Shown: positions 48,921 to 61,469 of the stretch, piece after piece
How the letters are laid out: each line of letters opens with the position of its first letter
Numbering within the stretch: the first letter of the stretch is position 1
From: Fasciola hepatica
Lineage: Eukaryota > Platyhelminthes > Trematoda > Plagiorchiida > Fasciolidae
Length of the DNA stretch: 64,000 nucleotides
NCBI GenBank assembly: GCA_948099385.1
Contig: CANUEZ040000179.1
Span: forward strand, 10,992,001 to 11,056,000
Direction of reading: 5' to 3'
Position numbers and translations under genes: made by a program
Notes under the pieces: model-generated
Databases searched by the model: none
Told to the model about the DNA's origin: nothing
The model's input: the letters and a program-made list of their open reading frames with translations, nothing else

Positions 48921-48988
48921 CAACGACGAATGTCCTCTTTGTGTTCAATTGCCATTTAAATGTCCAATGCGAGAGGAGGCAGTTCTGA
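48921..48988 (-). CDS. candidate ectodomain exon
   Basis: A strong donor GTTG/GTAAGT ends a 68-base reading that starts with one base after ACGTACGAACAG and has 22 codons (QNCLLSHWTFKWQLNTKRTF...), leaving G in phase with the exon at 48685. The pyrimidine tract is weak. The 235-base intron between the two is unusually short for this gene. Confidence 0.3.
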
Positions 48989-49559
48989 CTGTTCGTACGT
49001 GGAGATTTCATTACTCGTTTTGTGTGTTGTGTCTGGCCTGGTCGTATATGGGGCTTAGCCTTCCCATGTTGCACGCTGACACATTCTGAGTATGTACTAG
49101 GGGGCTAGTTCGGTCGCTGGTGCAGCATGGGGAAGATCGTGTACCGCAGGCCGAACGTAACAGAGACAGAACGCGGGAGTTCAAACAGTGCTAACGCAAC
49201 GTTTTTGGATGATTGGTTGGATTGCACATGAAGGATCTTCCCCCCACCCATACTTCTAGAATAAGAATGATATCCCCTAAGCTACCTTATATTGGTACCA
49301 AATCCCTAAGGGTTATTACTACATATTGAGTTTGCACAGGAACAAACCAAATCCGTACTGTAATGATGAGAAAGCGAGAAAGTGTATGGATCTCTTCAGT
49401 TCTGTTCTTCTGACCAGCAATCATGTGTTTCAGGTCTCAAACTTTGGTTGCGTCCTCCTCACAGCATCATGAAATCATAATAGAAATAAATCAAAGCACT
49501 AGCAAACAATAAGGAAATCAGAAGAGATATAAGCGAAAATCATGCAGACGAGAGGAGTT

Positions 49560-49800
49560 CGAGTTCAAGCATGATACTGACCACAGAGCCTTACCATGTA
49601 ACGTAATGCAGACGCTTCTTGGGGGCACAACCCTTCAGTCCACCTCGGTCCATAGGCTTACCAACATCACCCGTCCTCGAACTGTGTCCCAACACGGAGA
49701 ACAATAAACACTGAAAGAGTCAATCTGTGTGCATGCGTGACATATGTTCTAACCACCTTAGCCTGTTTGGGTTGAGATCTTGTCCAGGTGACTGACCTGG
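49560..49800 (-). mobile_element. RTE-like LINE fragment, C-terminal
   Basis: The minus strand reads NRLRWLEHMSRMHTDRL near 49775-49725, followed by a degraded basic region. This is the RTE LRWLGHVLRM motif. Confidence 0.45.
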
Positions 49801-50099
49801 GGGTCCAAACACCTTCCGCTTAACCTCAGCACTATCAGGGAGTCACCAAACCTTCCAAGCCAATTTACTAATGGTTTGAGCGTGGCAAGCCGAGTCAACC
49901 AATCAGCGCGCCCCGCCCACGCACTGACTGAACCAGCCGCGTGGAAATCGAAAGAACCGGCCCTGTGTAGATAATTAAAAAAGCTCAATCAATCAGTGGT
50001 CGACACAGTAACAATCCCATGAAGGAGGCACGTTTGAGATTATTCTATTCCCGCTTTAAATAGCATGTCGTTCCGTCATGCCGACGCACTGTCATCGGA

Positions 50100-50610
50100 C
50101 TCGCGTTGTTGTTGCCTTATGATTCACGCTAGTGGATTGGTGAGGTAGGAGTTGCTGCGGCGATCGACTGTACAGGTCGTCTGTAGAAAAACGGCAGAAT
50201 AAAAACGCGAGGGACTATAACATACACTACCCATACAGGTACACTCAACATCTTCGAACAATGCTGCGAAGACACTGCTGCTTAAATACCGGTAGTCTTC
50301 GTGCATCTTCCCCGTATGGGAGGACCGATCTAACTGTTGTAGTGTATACTCACTCTTTGACCGGCAAGCGAATGTCTCTTCGACACCACAGACGACTGAG
50401 GTCGATAAAAAGCAAACTCGGCTTCTGCTAACGTGACAATAATCACCCGATATCCGACGACCTGCTCAAACGTAGCTGTCTCCGTGACAAACTTGTTCAC
50501 TTTAGTTCACGTTCCCCTGCTAGGACAAAGCTTAGTGTAGGACGAACCTAGTCCTGTTGCACTACTTAACACTCTGAAGGTGACAAACGCATTCAAGAAA
50601 TTGCTACTCC
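50100..50610 (-). mobile_element. RTE-like LINE fragment
   Basis: Minus-strand pieces RVIIVTLAEAEFAF and a SSVVSKRHSLAGQRVSIHY block near 50450-50345 follow the RTE order (I..A..AF..L..LW...D..L..KG.VY). Sequence near 50545-50595 also matches the RTE stretch at 46125-46175 (TGAAGGTG.AAA CGCAT). Boundaries are vague. Confidence 0.4.
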
Positions 50611-51354
50611 TACTATGGGGAAGAAGAATTGGCAACTTGCTTTCAACAATCTCCATAAATAAAAATGTAAATTTAGGATTTAGTCCACGATCGGCGCGTT
50701 ATTATCATAGCACGATGGAGGAAATAGCAAATATAAAACACGATCAAATTATCGACATTTTTTTGCACCAGGGAAAAAGGATGATTAGTCGGTGTGATTT
50801 TGCAGCAACCAATGAATCAGCGACACCTTCACACACACGGCTGTCGGTGTTATTCCATTATAAAAACGTGGATTCACTCTATATTCGTCCTCTGAAATGG
50901 CAGGTATAGTTGAGATTTCTGATTTAAGTAGTATCCACTGGTGGATGGACAACGTTTCTTGGAAGCACACGACCGGTTCCGCGGTTATAGCCGCTCATCA
51001 GATGTGCGCATCCGGTACTCCTTTGTACATCATCCACTTGTTCTGATACTTCTACACTCCGTGGATGTTTCATCATAACAATATAATTTGTGTATCAGGA
51101 GTGTGGTTCTTCAAGGGGCTCTCCGAATAGGAGCTTCCAATCACATTCCTGATAAGCAAAATTACACTGTTGCGACGTAGTTGACAGTTTAGTACAAAAA
51201 GCAGTTCAATCCTTATCCGGTTCCATTTTTATGCATGATTGTGGTGGAAAGGGCAAACCCATGTACCATATGGATTGATTGTATTATTAGAGACCTGATT
51301 TTAGTGCCCTTAACATTTACAGAGAATTGCAAACAGACTACTGGCTAGACCAAC

Positions 51355-51440
51355 AAAGCTGACCCTCGCTGATGACAGAGTTCGAACATCATGCCTTCGA
51401 TGTAATAAAGCGTCACACCACTATACCACCACCGGCCAGT
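51355..51440 (-). mobile_element. tRNA-derived SINE fragment
   Basis: The minus strand has GGTGGTGGTATAGTGGTG, an A box, and ATGTTCGAACTC, a B box, at tRNA-like spacing. No stable acceptor stem. Confidence 0.4.
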
Positions 51441-53227
51441 CGTCACTGTTCTATTGAGTTTGTTTGACTCCAATGATTCAGCTTTCCTAAGCACCCCTTT
51501 CCATCCTTTTTATTCCTCTCACAGGCACCGATAATGACAGCGCCGCAAACATGTGATTGCTGAAACTTTTGCTTTTTACATAAGATTGTAGTCAAAGTTA
51601 ATAACATCCAAGTACGAAGGTCGACACCAATGATACTCAATAACTTATGATCTGGCCGTTACAGAACCCTGATAACTTGTGAGCCAAACCGATTAGCGCA
51701 CGCCTCACACCTCTTCTAGAAAGATTCTAGTCTCCTAAACACACGACACGTGTGTCGGTAGTGTGGGTTATTTGTCGTAACATGATAATGCACACCACAA
51801 TACAAACGCACACATCTCACAAAAGTTCATCCCCCTCTCCTTTCCAAAATATTTTAATTCCACGGAATGCCGAGGGCATTCGTTATCGCAATGCGTCGAC
51901 CTCAGTCTAAGCCGGTATTGCTTTTTGTTCAAATTTTCAGCCAAATCATCCTAATCTGTCAGTTTACCACGAGAACAAACAAACGTTCTTCTCCATGACT
52001 ATGGTAACGGACGATAGGCTACTGTTCCAGACGAACTGGCGATCATACCAGTTATACCGACACTGTGACTTCTGTCCACGTGACCAAATGAATCACGTAA
52101 ATAGGCTATCATTTTCCATTAGCATCGACAACCAAAATTGAGAAGGATGGAGAGATTAAAAGAGAGAATTATGCATGGGCATCAGGGCGTCACCGAATCG
52201 TACGACCTGTCAGCTGCATCCCCTCTCCACCCCCGCTCCACCTCACACACTCCGCGCAGCGTGTAAAAATGATTGGACAAGTTGACTGTTATCTACCCGT
52301 ATATCGACCGACTGATCGATCGATCGACCGAATTCAAAGTCGAAGTCACAAAATGAGAACACATCATTGCTGGGAGACGCCTTTGTCCAAATTCAGTTTG
52401 CTGACGAACAAATTGGAATGAATTGATGAACAGGCTAGCCGAAAGCACACCGAACTCGGCAAGTGCGTATTAGTGCACAATGCTTTGCGAGTGAAACGAG
52501 TGAATTTCATAAACGCACAAGTCTGTGTGAGAAATCTGAGATATTCAATTATTGACGAATCTCGATTTTGTGTTCACAGTCAGAAAACGTGTTTGGGAAA
52601 ATTTGAGCAAAGAATATGAAATAATCAAACATAAAACACTGCCAATACACTAATTCATCTACAAAATCTAAAATATGGAGTAGAACCAGCGTCGTTCACT
52701 GTGAGACTAAGAAACAAGCTTCATTGATCCGTGCCATTCCCCTTCCCTTAGGCGATGCTTATGCGTGAGCGCAGTGAAACTGATACAACCATACCGGCAG
52801 AGGTCCATCGGACTATAAGGGAAAACAAACATACATGGCAGATTTGAAAAGATGGATAGCAATACATGAAAAGAGAAATGTACACGTCAGATAGAACAAT
52901 CAATAACCATGCACAGAGACAGCGGCGGTCTAAAGTACTAACTCAAGAATGTGAATAAAGTAGGGACGAAACTGTGAATATTAGTAACGTATGAATAAAG
53001 AAAGTCTGTGAATACAAAGTTGGGGGAGGGGGGAGAGCAACGGATGCGACACGAAGTCGTATCCTCTAGTGCAGCCAGCAACCGAATGGATGGATTTCAT
53101 GGATCCCAACAAAAACTCCGGCACGCCCTAAAGGACCAAGTACACTGAACAAGAGAGTGGAAGACACATGGACGAAAAGGGTTATGAGCATTGACATGTC
53201 GGAGACCTCAGTGTCCAACTACAATCA
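51441..53227. other. no supported feature
   Basis: A/T-rich with short frames. A CCTTTCCAAAATATTTTAATTCC string near 51840 recalls the tail of the SINE family but lacks the head. GATC-rich palindromic sequence near 52305-52330. Confidence 0.35.
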
Positions 53228-53678
53228 ATGTATGCAACCTCAACCCACTGCGGTCAGGTTTCTGAACTCCACAGACGAGCTGGCCTTATTGATGCAACTT
53301 TCACCCCATCCCTGATGAATAAGCTAATTCCACGTCAATGAATGAGAGTGACAAAAGCCCAAATGGTCACTCGTATTCGCGATGACACTTCACTTGATAT
53401 TCGCGACCTCCGAGGAAAATATGGCTGTTCGTATAACCGAACTAATCTATTCAATTTGTTTCCTCCTCCAACACTTCAGGTGTTGACGCAATCCAGCTTT
53501 GCAGCAATATTTTGCAATTTGAAGCTGGAAAACACAAACCAACTGATTCTACATAGGTGTTCGTGCTTTTCAGAAAAACTTGAAACATAGCAAGATAATC
53601 ACTAAGACGAATAATGGTATTCGCATGGTTAAGCACATCATCATTACCACCTGTGACAGAATCTGCTTGCGCGTGTGC
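53228..53678 (-). mobile_element. RTE fragment, inverted-repeat arm A
   Basis: On the minus strand this carries the RTE segment just after the RT active site (ANTIIRLSD, an altered ADDI.LLSD, then ESVGLCFPASN and a SHIFLGG-like block). It ends with the part before the C-terminal Trp-rich region. It is nearly identical to arm B at 56844-57288 in the opposite orientation. Confidence 0.7.
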
Positions 53679-55319
53679 CCAAAGGTCTTGGGCAGCTGTT
53701 AGTCGCCGGGTCAGCGTAAATCAAACACAATGCGGCGAGGATAGACCACTGTCATCCATAGAACAGATAAAGCAGAACGAAGATATCCGCCTAGGAACTG
53801 ACAGTAATAAATAATCGAGTTGAGCCCAGAGAACGAAGCTCCTGCATACAGAAGAAAAACTGTCAACAATGAAGATCCCAGGCACATTGCACAATGTGTC
53901 AGAAACGGTGACGGTTAAAAAGTGACATCTAAACATCTGGGAATAAACATCAAAACATGCAGAGGCATTGAAAAAAGTGGTGGAGAAACTGGGTTGGAAC
54001 GAGGGTTCACACAGAGAAAATTTCCCGATGAAATCGTTGCTAAGGTTCTTCAAAATTATGAATTTAAACCATGTTTGAGTCTGAAAATTTCGGACTGACC
54101 ATAAGCGTGACCTCTAATGATCGGTTCCTTAGTAACTATGACTACAGCACGAACAGACTTGCAATCCGGCCCACAGAGTGCAACAAGATTAACTTCAAGA
54201 CAAAGTACACCCACCAGACAAACCGATCTTAAAAGCAATCAAGCTCCGTGTTACGAATTTCTGTTGGTGAAACGGATTACAATGTCCCGTGCTCTCGATC
54301 GATCTTTCGATCTCCTGATATGTAAAAGGAAAACCATATATCAAAACTGTGCCATGAAACAAAAATGCGTGCCGGAATATCATTGCCTACAATCCGATCA
54401 GTAGGATGATACAGTACGGATGTCACGCAAAAATAATCAACCAACTCATAAATGAATAGATTACTGGAAACATGCTCCTCTAAAGTGAGCGCAGAACAGC
54501 CCACTGTTGAGGTAACAATACTCCTGTAGATTGACGAGCATCTGAAGCTTGTTCGGTCAGTAGATATTCTTTATTTTCCTTCTGCTTACCCAATTTTTCA
54601 ACCCTAACGAGGAGGCATTTAACTGCTATAAAAGTTTACTAAGACACATATTGGTCGAAAGTCAATCTACCGATTTACAACAGGCCGGAACCAAACTGGT
54701 AACCTTTACGTTATCTGCATCATGTTAATTACACATTCTACAGATACATCAAAATGTCATCTGGATCTCATACAACTGTGTGCTGTTCAGCCAATTGGGA
54801 ACTGACTGAAGCGGTCAGTCCAATGATTAAAAGCAGAACAGTTGCTGTGCCTCATTGGAATAATGGTTGCGTACCACTGGATGTCCATGTATCATTAAAT
54901 TTAGATTACCCGTACCGTAACGGATCAGCTGATACAACAACTTCCTGGTAATCGAAACGTTGCTCGTCCGATTCAGGCCAACAGTGTAGATTTTTGGATG
55001 TGAAAAGTCCAAGTGTTATTTTCATTAACTACGAATTCAACAGATGTATGGTGACATCGCCGTCTTGTGACAGTATCTCATTCGGTGATGCAAGCCTAAG
55101 AGGAAATATAGGAAGACCTGGCGAAATGTCTAGTACGAACTTTGAACCTAGTCAGATGCTTCAATAGACACGTCAACTGATTCCACGTCTTCGCGACCCA
55201 ACAAATAAGTCATATATTACATGGGTCACAAAGAATAGAACAAAACTAGAAACCCGTCAAATCACGAGGAATGAAACGAGTATGGTAAATAGATGCGTAT
55301 TATGTATATCTCTCCAAAA
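53679..55319. other. spacer between RTE copies, nothing recognised
   Basis: Frames of 60-110 codons on both strands without splice support or a known family. A possible upstream exon of the minus-strand gene cannot be excluded. Confidence 0.3.
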
Positions 55320-55640
55320 AATAGTCTCTGGTTGCCAGCACCCTACTCCTAATTTCGCAACTGCTAATACGCTATTCCCGCCATATTCAAGCAATACTAC
55401 GAGGAAGTCGATGCTCACACACAAATAGTCTTCGCGTATCTTGAACGCGTAACGGCAGCGTCTGAAGGCCGCATAAACAGACTGACCTAAATTGCACAGT
55501 GAACACTCAGTCCTCGATGGAAAACGCGATTGTCACATCTGCGCCAAAGATGATCCAAATGGGTTATCCTGTACACGGGAATACATCTCATGCAATATCC
55601 GATCATCAATGGGTGAAATGTAACTTTCTCGGGTCTGACT
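55320..55640 (-). mobile_element. RTE-like LINE fragment
   Basis: The plus strand near 55330-55480 matches 45765-45915 block by block (GTTGCCAGCACCCTAC, CGCCATATTCAAGCAAT, GTCGATGCTCACACAC), the complement of the VFEHRCLR..ARIWWEHR region. Upstream on the minus strand is a degraded SYISPI block. Confidence 0.55.
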
Positions 55641-56843
55641 GACTTACTAACTATTGGTTAATATCGCATAAAACAAGGCACGTGGAATTCCCTCACGCCA
55701 TCCGGACATCAATGAAATCGCTTTCAATTCCACGGTGGATGTGAGAAAAATGGTAAACTGTCATCTCATTATGAAATGAAAAAATGTGTGTGCATATGTG
55801 TGCCTCTTATGCAACGCGGAAAATCCGCAAGGGGTACAAAATGTACCGTGCTGAATATTTCAAAACCGTTGCTTTGTAACTCAATGGTGAAATGGCTGGA
55901 TGGGTATGTAACTGAGGGGTCTCCACAGACCAGTTTGAACAGGTGTACAACAGTGAGTAGTACTTCAATAGACTTTCAACGATATCAAGAGATTTTGAAC
56001 AACCAAACTCTCCCAGTGTTGAAACTATTCAAAAATCTATCCTACATCCGTTTTACTCGACAATTCAGGATATTGTAGCTTCCATTTCTTATCGACTGGA
56101 GGCTTTCTAAAGTCGTACAAGAAATATCATTTGATTTTGACTCAATTTGGCGAAAACCAATGAAGAAATAAAATCTAGCCAACTGTCTGTTTGAATGCAG
56201 AAATACATGCCAATCCAAATTTTACAAACAAAGTTTCGGTAAGGTTGAAAACTCAAACGATCTTGAACGAATGATCACTGAACAATGTGAACCGGAAATG
56301 AATGACGTCACACGTCCACTGCACCGTAAAAAAATATTTGCCGTGAGGCTGGGAGTGACCTAGACAAGCCGTGCATAATACAGTGCATAGTCTGTCTGAA
56401 ACCAGTGGGTCAAGTTTTGATAGATTCAACTGTCACGAAGTCAGTTCGAGGCTACACACACCAAATGCGTTTAAGACACATTTTCGCAATTAAGTTCACG
56501 AGTTCATAGAAGCGATCACTGGAATAGTTGATCAACCTGGTCACAATCGTGCTCACGTACATGGTTTACAACTCGAAAACGTTTGACCTGTCCAACGCGT
56601 GTGGATCTCACCGACGACATGGCAAACTGGCTGTATGTGTTATCCTCAAAATCGAACTCATTCATCTGCGTGCTTGTATTGCCATTGCAGAACAAAAATT
56701 CCCATTTCGAGATAATTTACTAAGTGCTCACGGTTCACTCTTTGCTCAGAGTGGAGAATTTTTACCGAGATTCTCCATTCACGATATAGCATAGACTGAC
56801 AGTTCAGGGCCACCAATATCACAGTGAACAGGGAACACAAAAT

Positions 56844-57288
56844 GCACACGCGCAAGCAGATTCTGTCACAGGTGGTAATGATGATGTGCTTAACCATGCG
56901 AATACCATTATTCGTCTTAGTGATTGTCTTGCTATGTTTCAAGTTTTTCTGAAAAGCGCGAACACCTATGTAGAATCAGTTGGTATGCGTTTTCCAGCTT
57001 CAAATTACAAAACACTATTTCAAGGCTGGATTGCGTCAACAACTGAAGTGTTGGAGGAGGAAACAAATTGAGTAGATTAGTTCGGTTATATGAACAGCCA
57101 TATTTTCCTCGGAGGTCGCGAATATCAAGTGAAGTGTCATCGCGAATACGAGTGACTACTCTCATTCATCTGTGGTATTGACGTGGAATTAGCTTATTCA
57201 TCAGGGATGGGGTGAAAGTTGCATCAATAAGGCCAGCCCGTCTGTGGAGTTCAGAAACTTGACCGCAGTGGGTTGGGGTTACACACGT
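56844..57288 (+). mobile_element. RTE fragment, inverted-repeat arm B
   Basis: Plus-strand counterpart of 53228-53678. It reads ANTIIRLSDCLAMFQVF, then ESVGMRFPASNYKTLFQ, a shared in-frame stop after EEETN, and a degraded SHIFLGG. By eye it differs from arm A at roughly one base in twenty, plus a small indel near 57168. Confidence 0.7.
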
Positions 57289-58168
57289 TGGTGGTCGAAT
57301 ACTGGATTCTTCGAAGTGTCAACGCGTGCTTACGAATTGTCCTGCCTGAGTTATTGCATCGCCTGAGTAATGACCTAGCAGGTAGGTGCTACTGGACGGT
57401 ACAACAAATAGCGATCACCTTCGTTCAAATCGGTCCTCGTTTTTTTACAACCGCGGGCTGGCTTGTTATCCCGGGTTTCTTATGTATTCCCATTTCATTT
57501 GCTGCATTAAAAAGAGCACACCATCTTTTGAGTACACTTTGATAACATTTTTTGGTAATACACCTCATCGCTAGGAGACTTCATGAATATTTAAATCCGT
57601 CAATAACGTTTTGTCAATATAGTCTCGGCTTTAACTGGTTTGAAATCGGGAATTTATGCGTTTCTCAAGTTTCCAGTTATTATCGGGTAATTAAACCGTT
57701 GGTCTCGATTTTGTGCGCAGAATTAATAGTTATCTTATTGTTAATTCAGCCGTTAGTTCATATCTCTGGTCATTCCTTCCTCGTTCGAAGTGGTACTATT
57801 CCATGTCGGTGAGTCACATGCCGGATCATACCTGAATACACAATTCGCAAACAGCCATTCTGAAGGATTTGTGCATTCCTCACATTAAACAAAATCCAGT
57901 TTAAAAATACAAGTTTGTTTGGCTTGACATGAAACCACATGTAAATGTGGGTGGAAAATTGGATAGCAATAGTTACGAGGGTAAAATCACGTAGTAGGCA
58001 AGAAATTGTGTTTTGGGATAAATGGCAGATCAGAAGCATATTGCACGGAACGCCAATAAATCCATCCTGTTTTTCGCCTTATATCTTGAACCATAGTAAC
58101 TTTGGAAACCACAATAGTTCTGATACTTCTGCCATGATGAACAATACCTCGTCCGATCCGCCGTTTAC

Positions 58169-58243
58169 CTGACAGACATGTGCGCAGTTCTCCATGGTGG
58201 ACTGAAGCCACTATTTTTGCAATGTGAAGAGAAATGCAGCTAA
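58169..58243 (-). CDS. candidate exon
   Basis: Acceptor TTTTATCCTGTCACAG, two bases, 24 codons (SCISLHIAKIVASVHHGELR...) and one base before donor CAG/GTAAAC. Both borders are good. The peptide has two Cys about 20 residues apart but no recognised domain. The phase could feed the membrane exon class (leaves one base). Confidence 0.33.
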
Positions 58244-59001
58244 CTGTGACAGGATAAAATTTGCAACCATGACATTGAGAAAAATATTGAAGTATCATGT
58301 GGCAAGTAGATCTGAAGCACTTGGAACCACTTTGGTGCACCGCTAACACCCAATTACAAAGTGCTGATTGTTTCGTTCTCGAGCGTTTCAACTCAATGCG
58401 GATTTCAATTTCGCGCGGCTCGTTTCATTGATCAATGATTGTGCTCACCGTATGTTTAAAAAACTTGGTGGTGATTCTAGGCTGCTATCACGCACAACAC
58501 ATGATAAATCCCACTCGAACCAATCACAGATGCACCAAAGTACCAGTACAAACGCGACTTGATCTCTAACCCATGTATTCACTCGTACACAAACAACATA
58601 ATCGTGTCCGATTTTCATTCCCATCCAGAATTTGTCCCATTCGTTGCAGTTATTCATGTCTCATCGTGCAAGCACATGCGATTCGCCTCCAAATCACATC
58701 TTTCAGCAAACATATTCCATCCAAGAAATGCCGCATTTTTCGCAGCAAATACAAAACAAAACAATACTTCCCATTTTTATTCCCAGTTTGACCGTTCTGA
58801 TTTGATTGCAGGCAACTCGGTCACTGACAGAACTTGCACGCAAGGACATACACACTGACACTATAAGACGAGAAAAATTGGGGAATGCTTTCTGGCTTCA
58901 TCACGACCGGTTTCCACTTCAGTTGGAATAAACCATACAGCAGCACCGGGTATGCGCTTGAGTATGGTGCAAGGTACCTCAAATGTTCAATACACTACTA
59001 C

Positions 59002-59283
59002 CAGGGATAACCGGTAACTGTAACCGGGACTATTGGAGCGGACAAGCATACAGGGCTTCAACAATTCCGGGCGTGGTAGTGAGAGCCAAGTGATGTCAGC
59101 TTGTTGCACATCATCAATGAGACTACTACACGTGGGGCGAGAAATAGACCATTTTACCTCCAACATGATAGAGCTTTTATCACTAAACCAGCACATCGAA
59201 CTGGTTGTCTGGTATCTTTCAGCAGAAATCTCTCCCTCAGAAAGCCAAAATGATAAGAGAATTGGAGTAGGAATATTAGGTAG
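59002..59283 (-). CDS. candidate exon, beta-sandwich-like peptide
   Basis: A strong acceptor (CACGCACACACCTTCAG) opens a phase-0 reading of 94 codons, closed by CTG/GTAGTA. The peptide has alternating hydrophobic strands, three Cys and a terminal SNSPGYSYRLSL. That ending recalls the last strands of FN3, PKD or REJ-type extracellular modules, but it is not diagnostic. It lies directly beside an LTR-like repeat, so transposon origin is possible. If real, it would be an N-terminal exon of the minus-strand gene. Confidence 0.35.
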
Positions 59284-59338
59284 CTGAAGGTGTGTGCGTG
59301 AGAGCAAGATTATCACTGATTATCTTATACCGTCATAC

Positions 59339-59778
59339 TGTAGCGGGGAATGCTGAAGTAACAAGACGACTTGGATATCAAACCGATCGGGCTAACCGAT
59401 CGAGAGCAACAGACAAAAAACAGAGGGTGAATATATCGGAGGCATCCCGAAGAAGACAAAAGGAGGCATACGGACTAGCAGATGAGAAGCACCAGGATCT
59501 TCGGCAACCAGAAAGATAGCCCAGATGAGGGGCTGCTGATGAAGCCGTCAACCGGGACAATCGGACCAGCCGAATAGTAACGGTGCCCGAGAGAAACAAG
59601 CTATCGTCCACAGGCAATTGACCAGAACGCAGCCGAAACATTCAAACAACCGCCAGAGCAATGTTGGTGCATCGCGGACTGTAAAAGTGGCTTTATAGAC
59701 GACTGTGTGTTTCATACACTTGACTTGTTTGGCCGTCCAAATACAAGTGTCCTAACCCGTCTTGCCGTCTTCGTTACA
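59339..59778 (+). repeat. dispersed repeat R2, possible solo LTR
   Basis: Starts TGTAGCGGGGAATGC and can be bounded at CTTCGTTACA, giving about 440 bases with TGTA-GC/GT-TACA-like inverted ends and an internal TTTATAGA. The first 285 bases match 40607-40892. No flanking target duplication is obvious, and no gag/pol is attached. Confidence 0.5.
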
Positions 59779-60645
59779 ATTTATTGCGATGTTTCTAACC
59801 ACTGAGTAGATGGATATATTAGATTTGACTCAAGAAGTGGAACACTCTACACATTGAAGACCAACGCCTATGGTTTTCATACCACGATTTCTGCTGTCCT
59901 AAACAGAACATTCTTCTTGCTCGTCTTCCGATCAGTACGCGCTTCAGTCATCATTGCACAGCACCGAGGAGATCTACTACTCGATCCAACTCATCGTCAA
60001 AGCTTGAGGAACTTCAATGTTTAATCCGGTAACTTGTTGCGTGCAACCAGGACTCTAGGTCTAGCCTCAACACTGCTGATCCTGTCATGTTCGAGCAAAA
60101 CCTTGAAGACCGCGGTGTTCCCAAACATAGTCTCATTTATATACCTTTGATCAACTAGCTATTTCAAGTGAGTCCGATCAAAATTCCGATCAAGGTAAAA
60201 AATTACTATGGGCAGTCATATACCGAATCGATGTTGACCCGATGTGATTATGATAACGTTACTTGTTTCATATGACACAAACACATATACATACCTTGAG
60301 TATTATTATGCCTAAGTGACTTTGATTTACTGAAAATGTCGAACAAGTGATTGAGAAACGAATTGGAACGAATAAGTATCCAAACAAACAGTATTGCAAG
60401 TTGTCAATCACATAAGAGAATCACAAGACATTGTGTGTGGGATGGGGAGATCACGTGTTTTTCTTCTGCAAATTGTAATTCAATACGTTGAGTCAAGACC
60501 AGAGAGATACCAACACCAAAAACATACCTAACGGTTGAGTGTGTCACATACCTTCATTTGGATTTCAGACAACTATCCGATTGGTTGGAAGAAATCATGA
60601 AAAAGTACTCCAGTCAATGGAAATGGAATAATTTGATCGGAACCT

Positions 60646-60648
<3 letters not shown>

Positions 60649-60713
<65 letters not shown>
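60649..60713. repeat. AT microsatellite, about 32 units
   Basis: Uninterrupted alternating AT tract of about 65 bases; likely length-variable. Confidence 0.97.
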
Positions 60714-60714
<1 letters not shown>

Positions 60715-60993
60715 CCGACCTGAAATCATGACGCTAACGCAACAACATGTAGCATTCCAGGAGAGTAGAGTGCCGCAAAGGAGTTGGCATGCGGTTAGTA
60801 AAATAAACAATCTATATTCAGTTTTCCTGACATATTCTGCTTGTTTGTTTTTATGGCTGCGTATGTCTACTGGACATGGGAGTTCAACAGCACAGGTCGT
60901 CACTGCTTACCCAGTTTCGACCAGACGCGAACAATACTTCGCGGACTTCAGTTGTCGAACGCGAGAGAGACGTAGACCACAGGAGTCAATCTC

Positions 60994-61026
60994 CGTGTGT
61001 GTGTGTGCGTGCGTGTGTGTGTGTGC
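60994..61026. repeat. TG/TGCG microsatellite
   Basis: Imperfect GTGTG tract with GCGT interruptions. Confidence 0.85.
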
Positions 61027-61469
61027 AAGACGAGTTATTAGTTTTCAGTTCAGTTCAGTTTACTTTGAACAATCAAATAACCATGCACTCGGAGATCAAA
61101 ACAACCAAGAATCTGAAAAAAGTAGGACATTCAGTATCCGACAAAAGTTTGTGAATACAAGAACGTCTGTGATCTCGGCACCGGTCATGTATTTTGTTGT
61201 ATTTGATCATTGATTGGGTGGACCCATTGAACCAACGCTAACGCCATCTACATGGCCGAGTTCATTGATCCGGTTGATCATTTCCCTAATCATCAATCAC
61301 ACGTGTTCATTTCACTGAACCACGTGACTAAGAAAACCCCCGTATCTTGTATCGGGGACGTGAAGGAAGTCGTTGAGAACCAAGAAGAAGCCTGTTGGCT
61401 CATATGTAGGATGCATACATCATCATCATCATCGTACAGCATTAAACAGTAGGGCAGGCCTCAATGACC

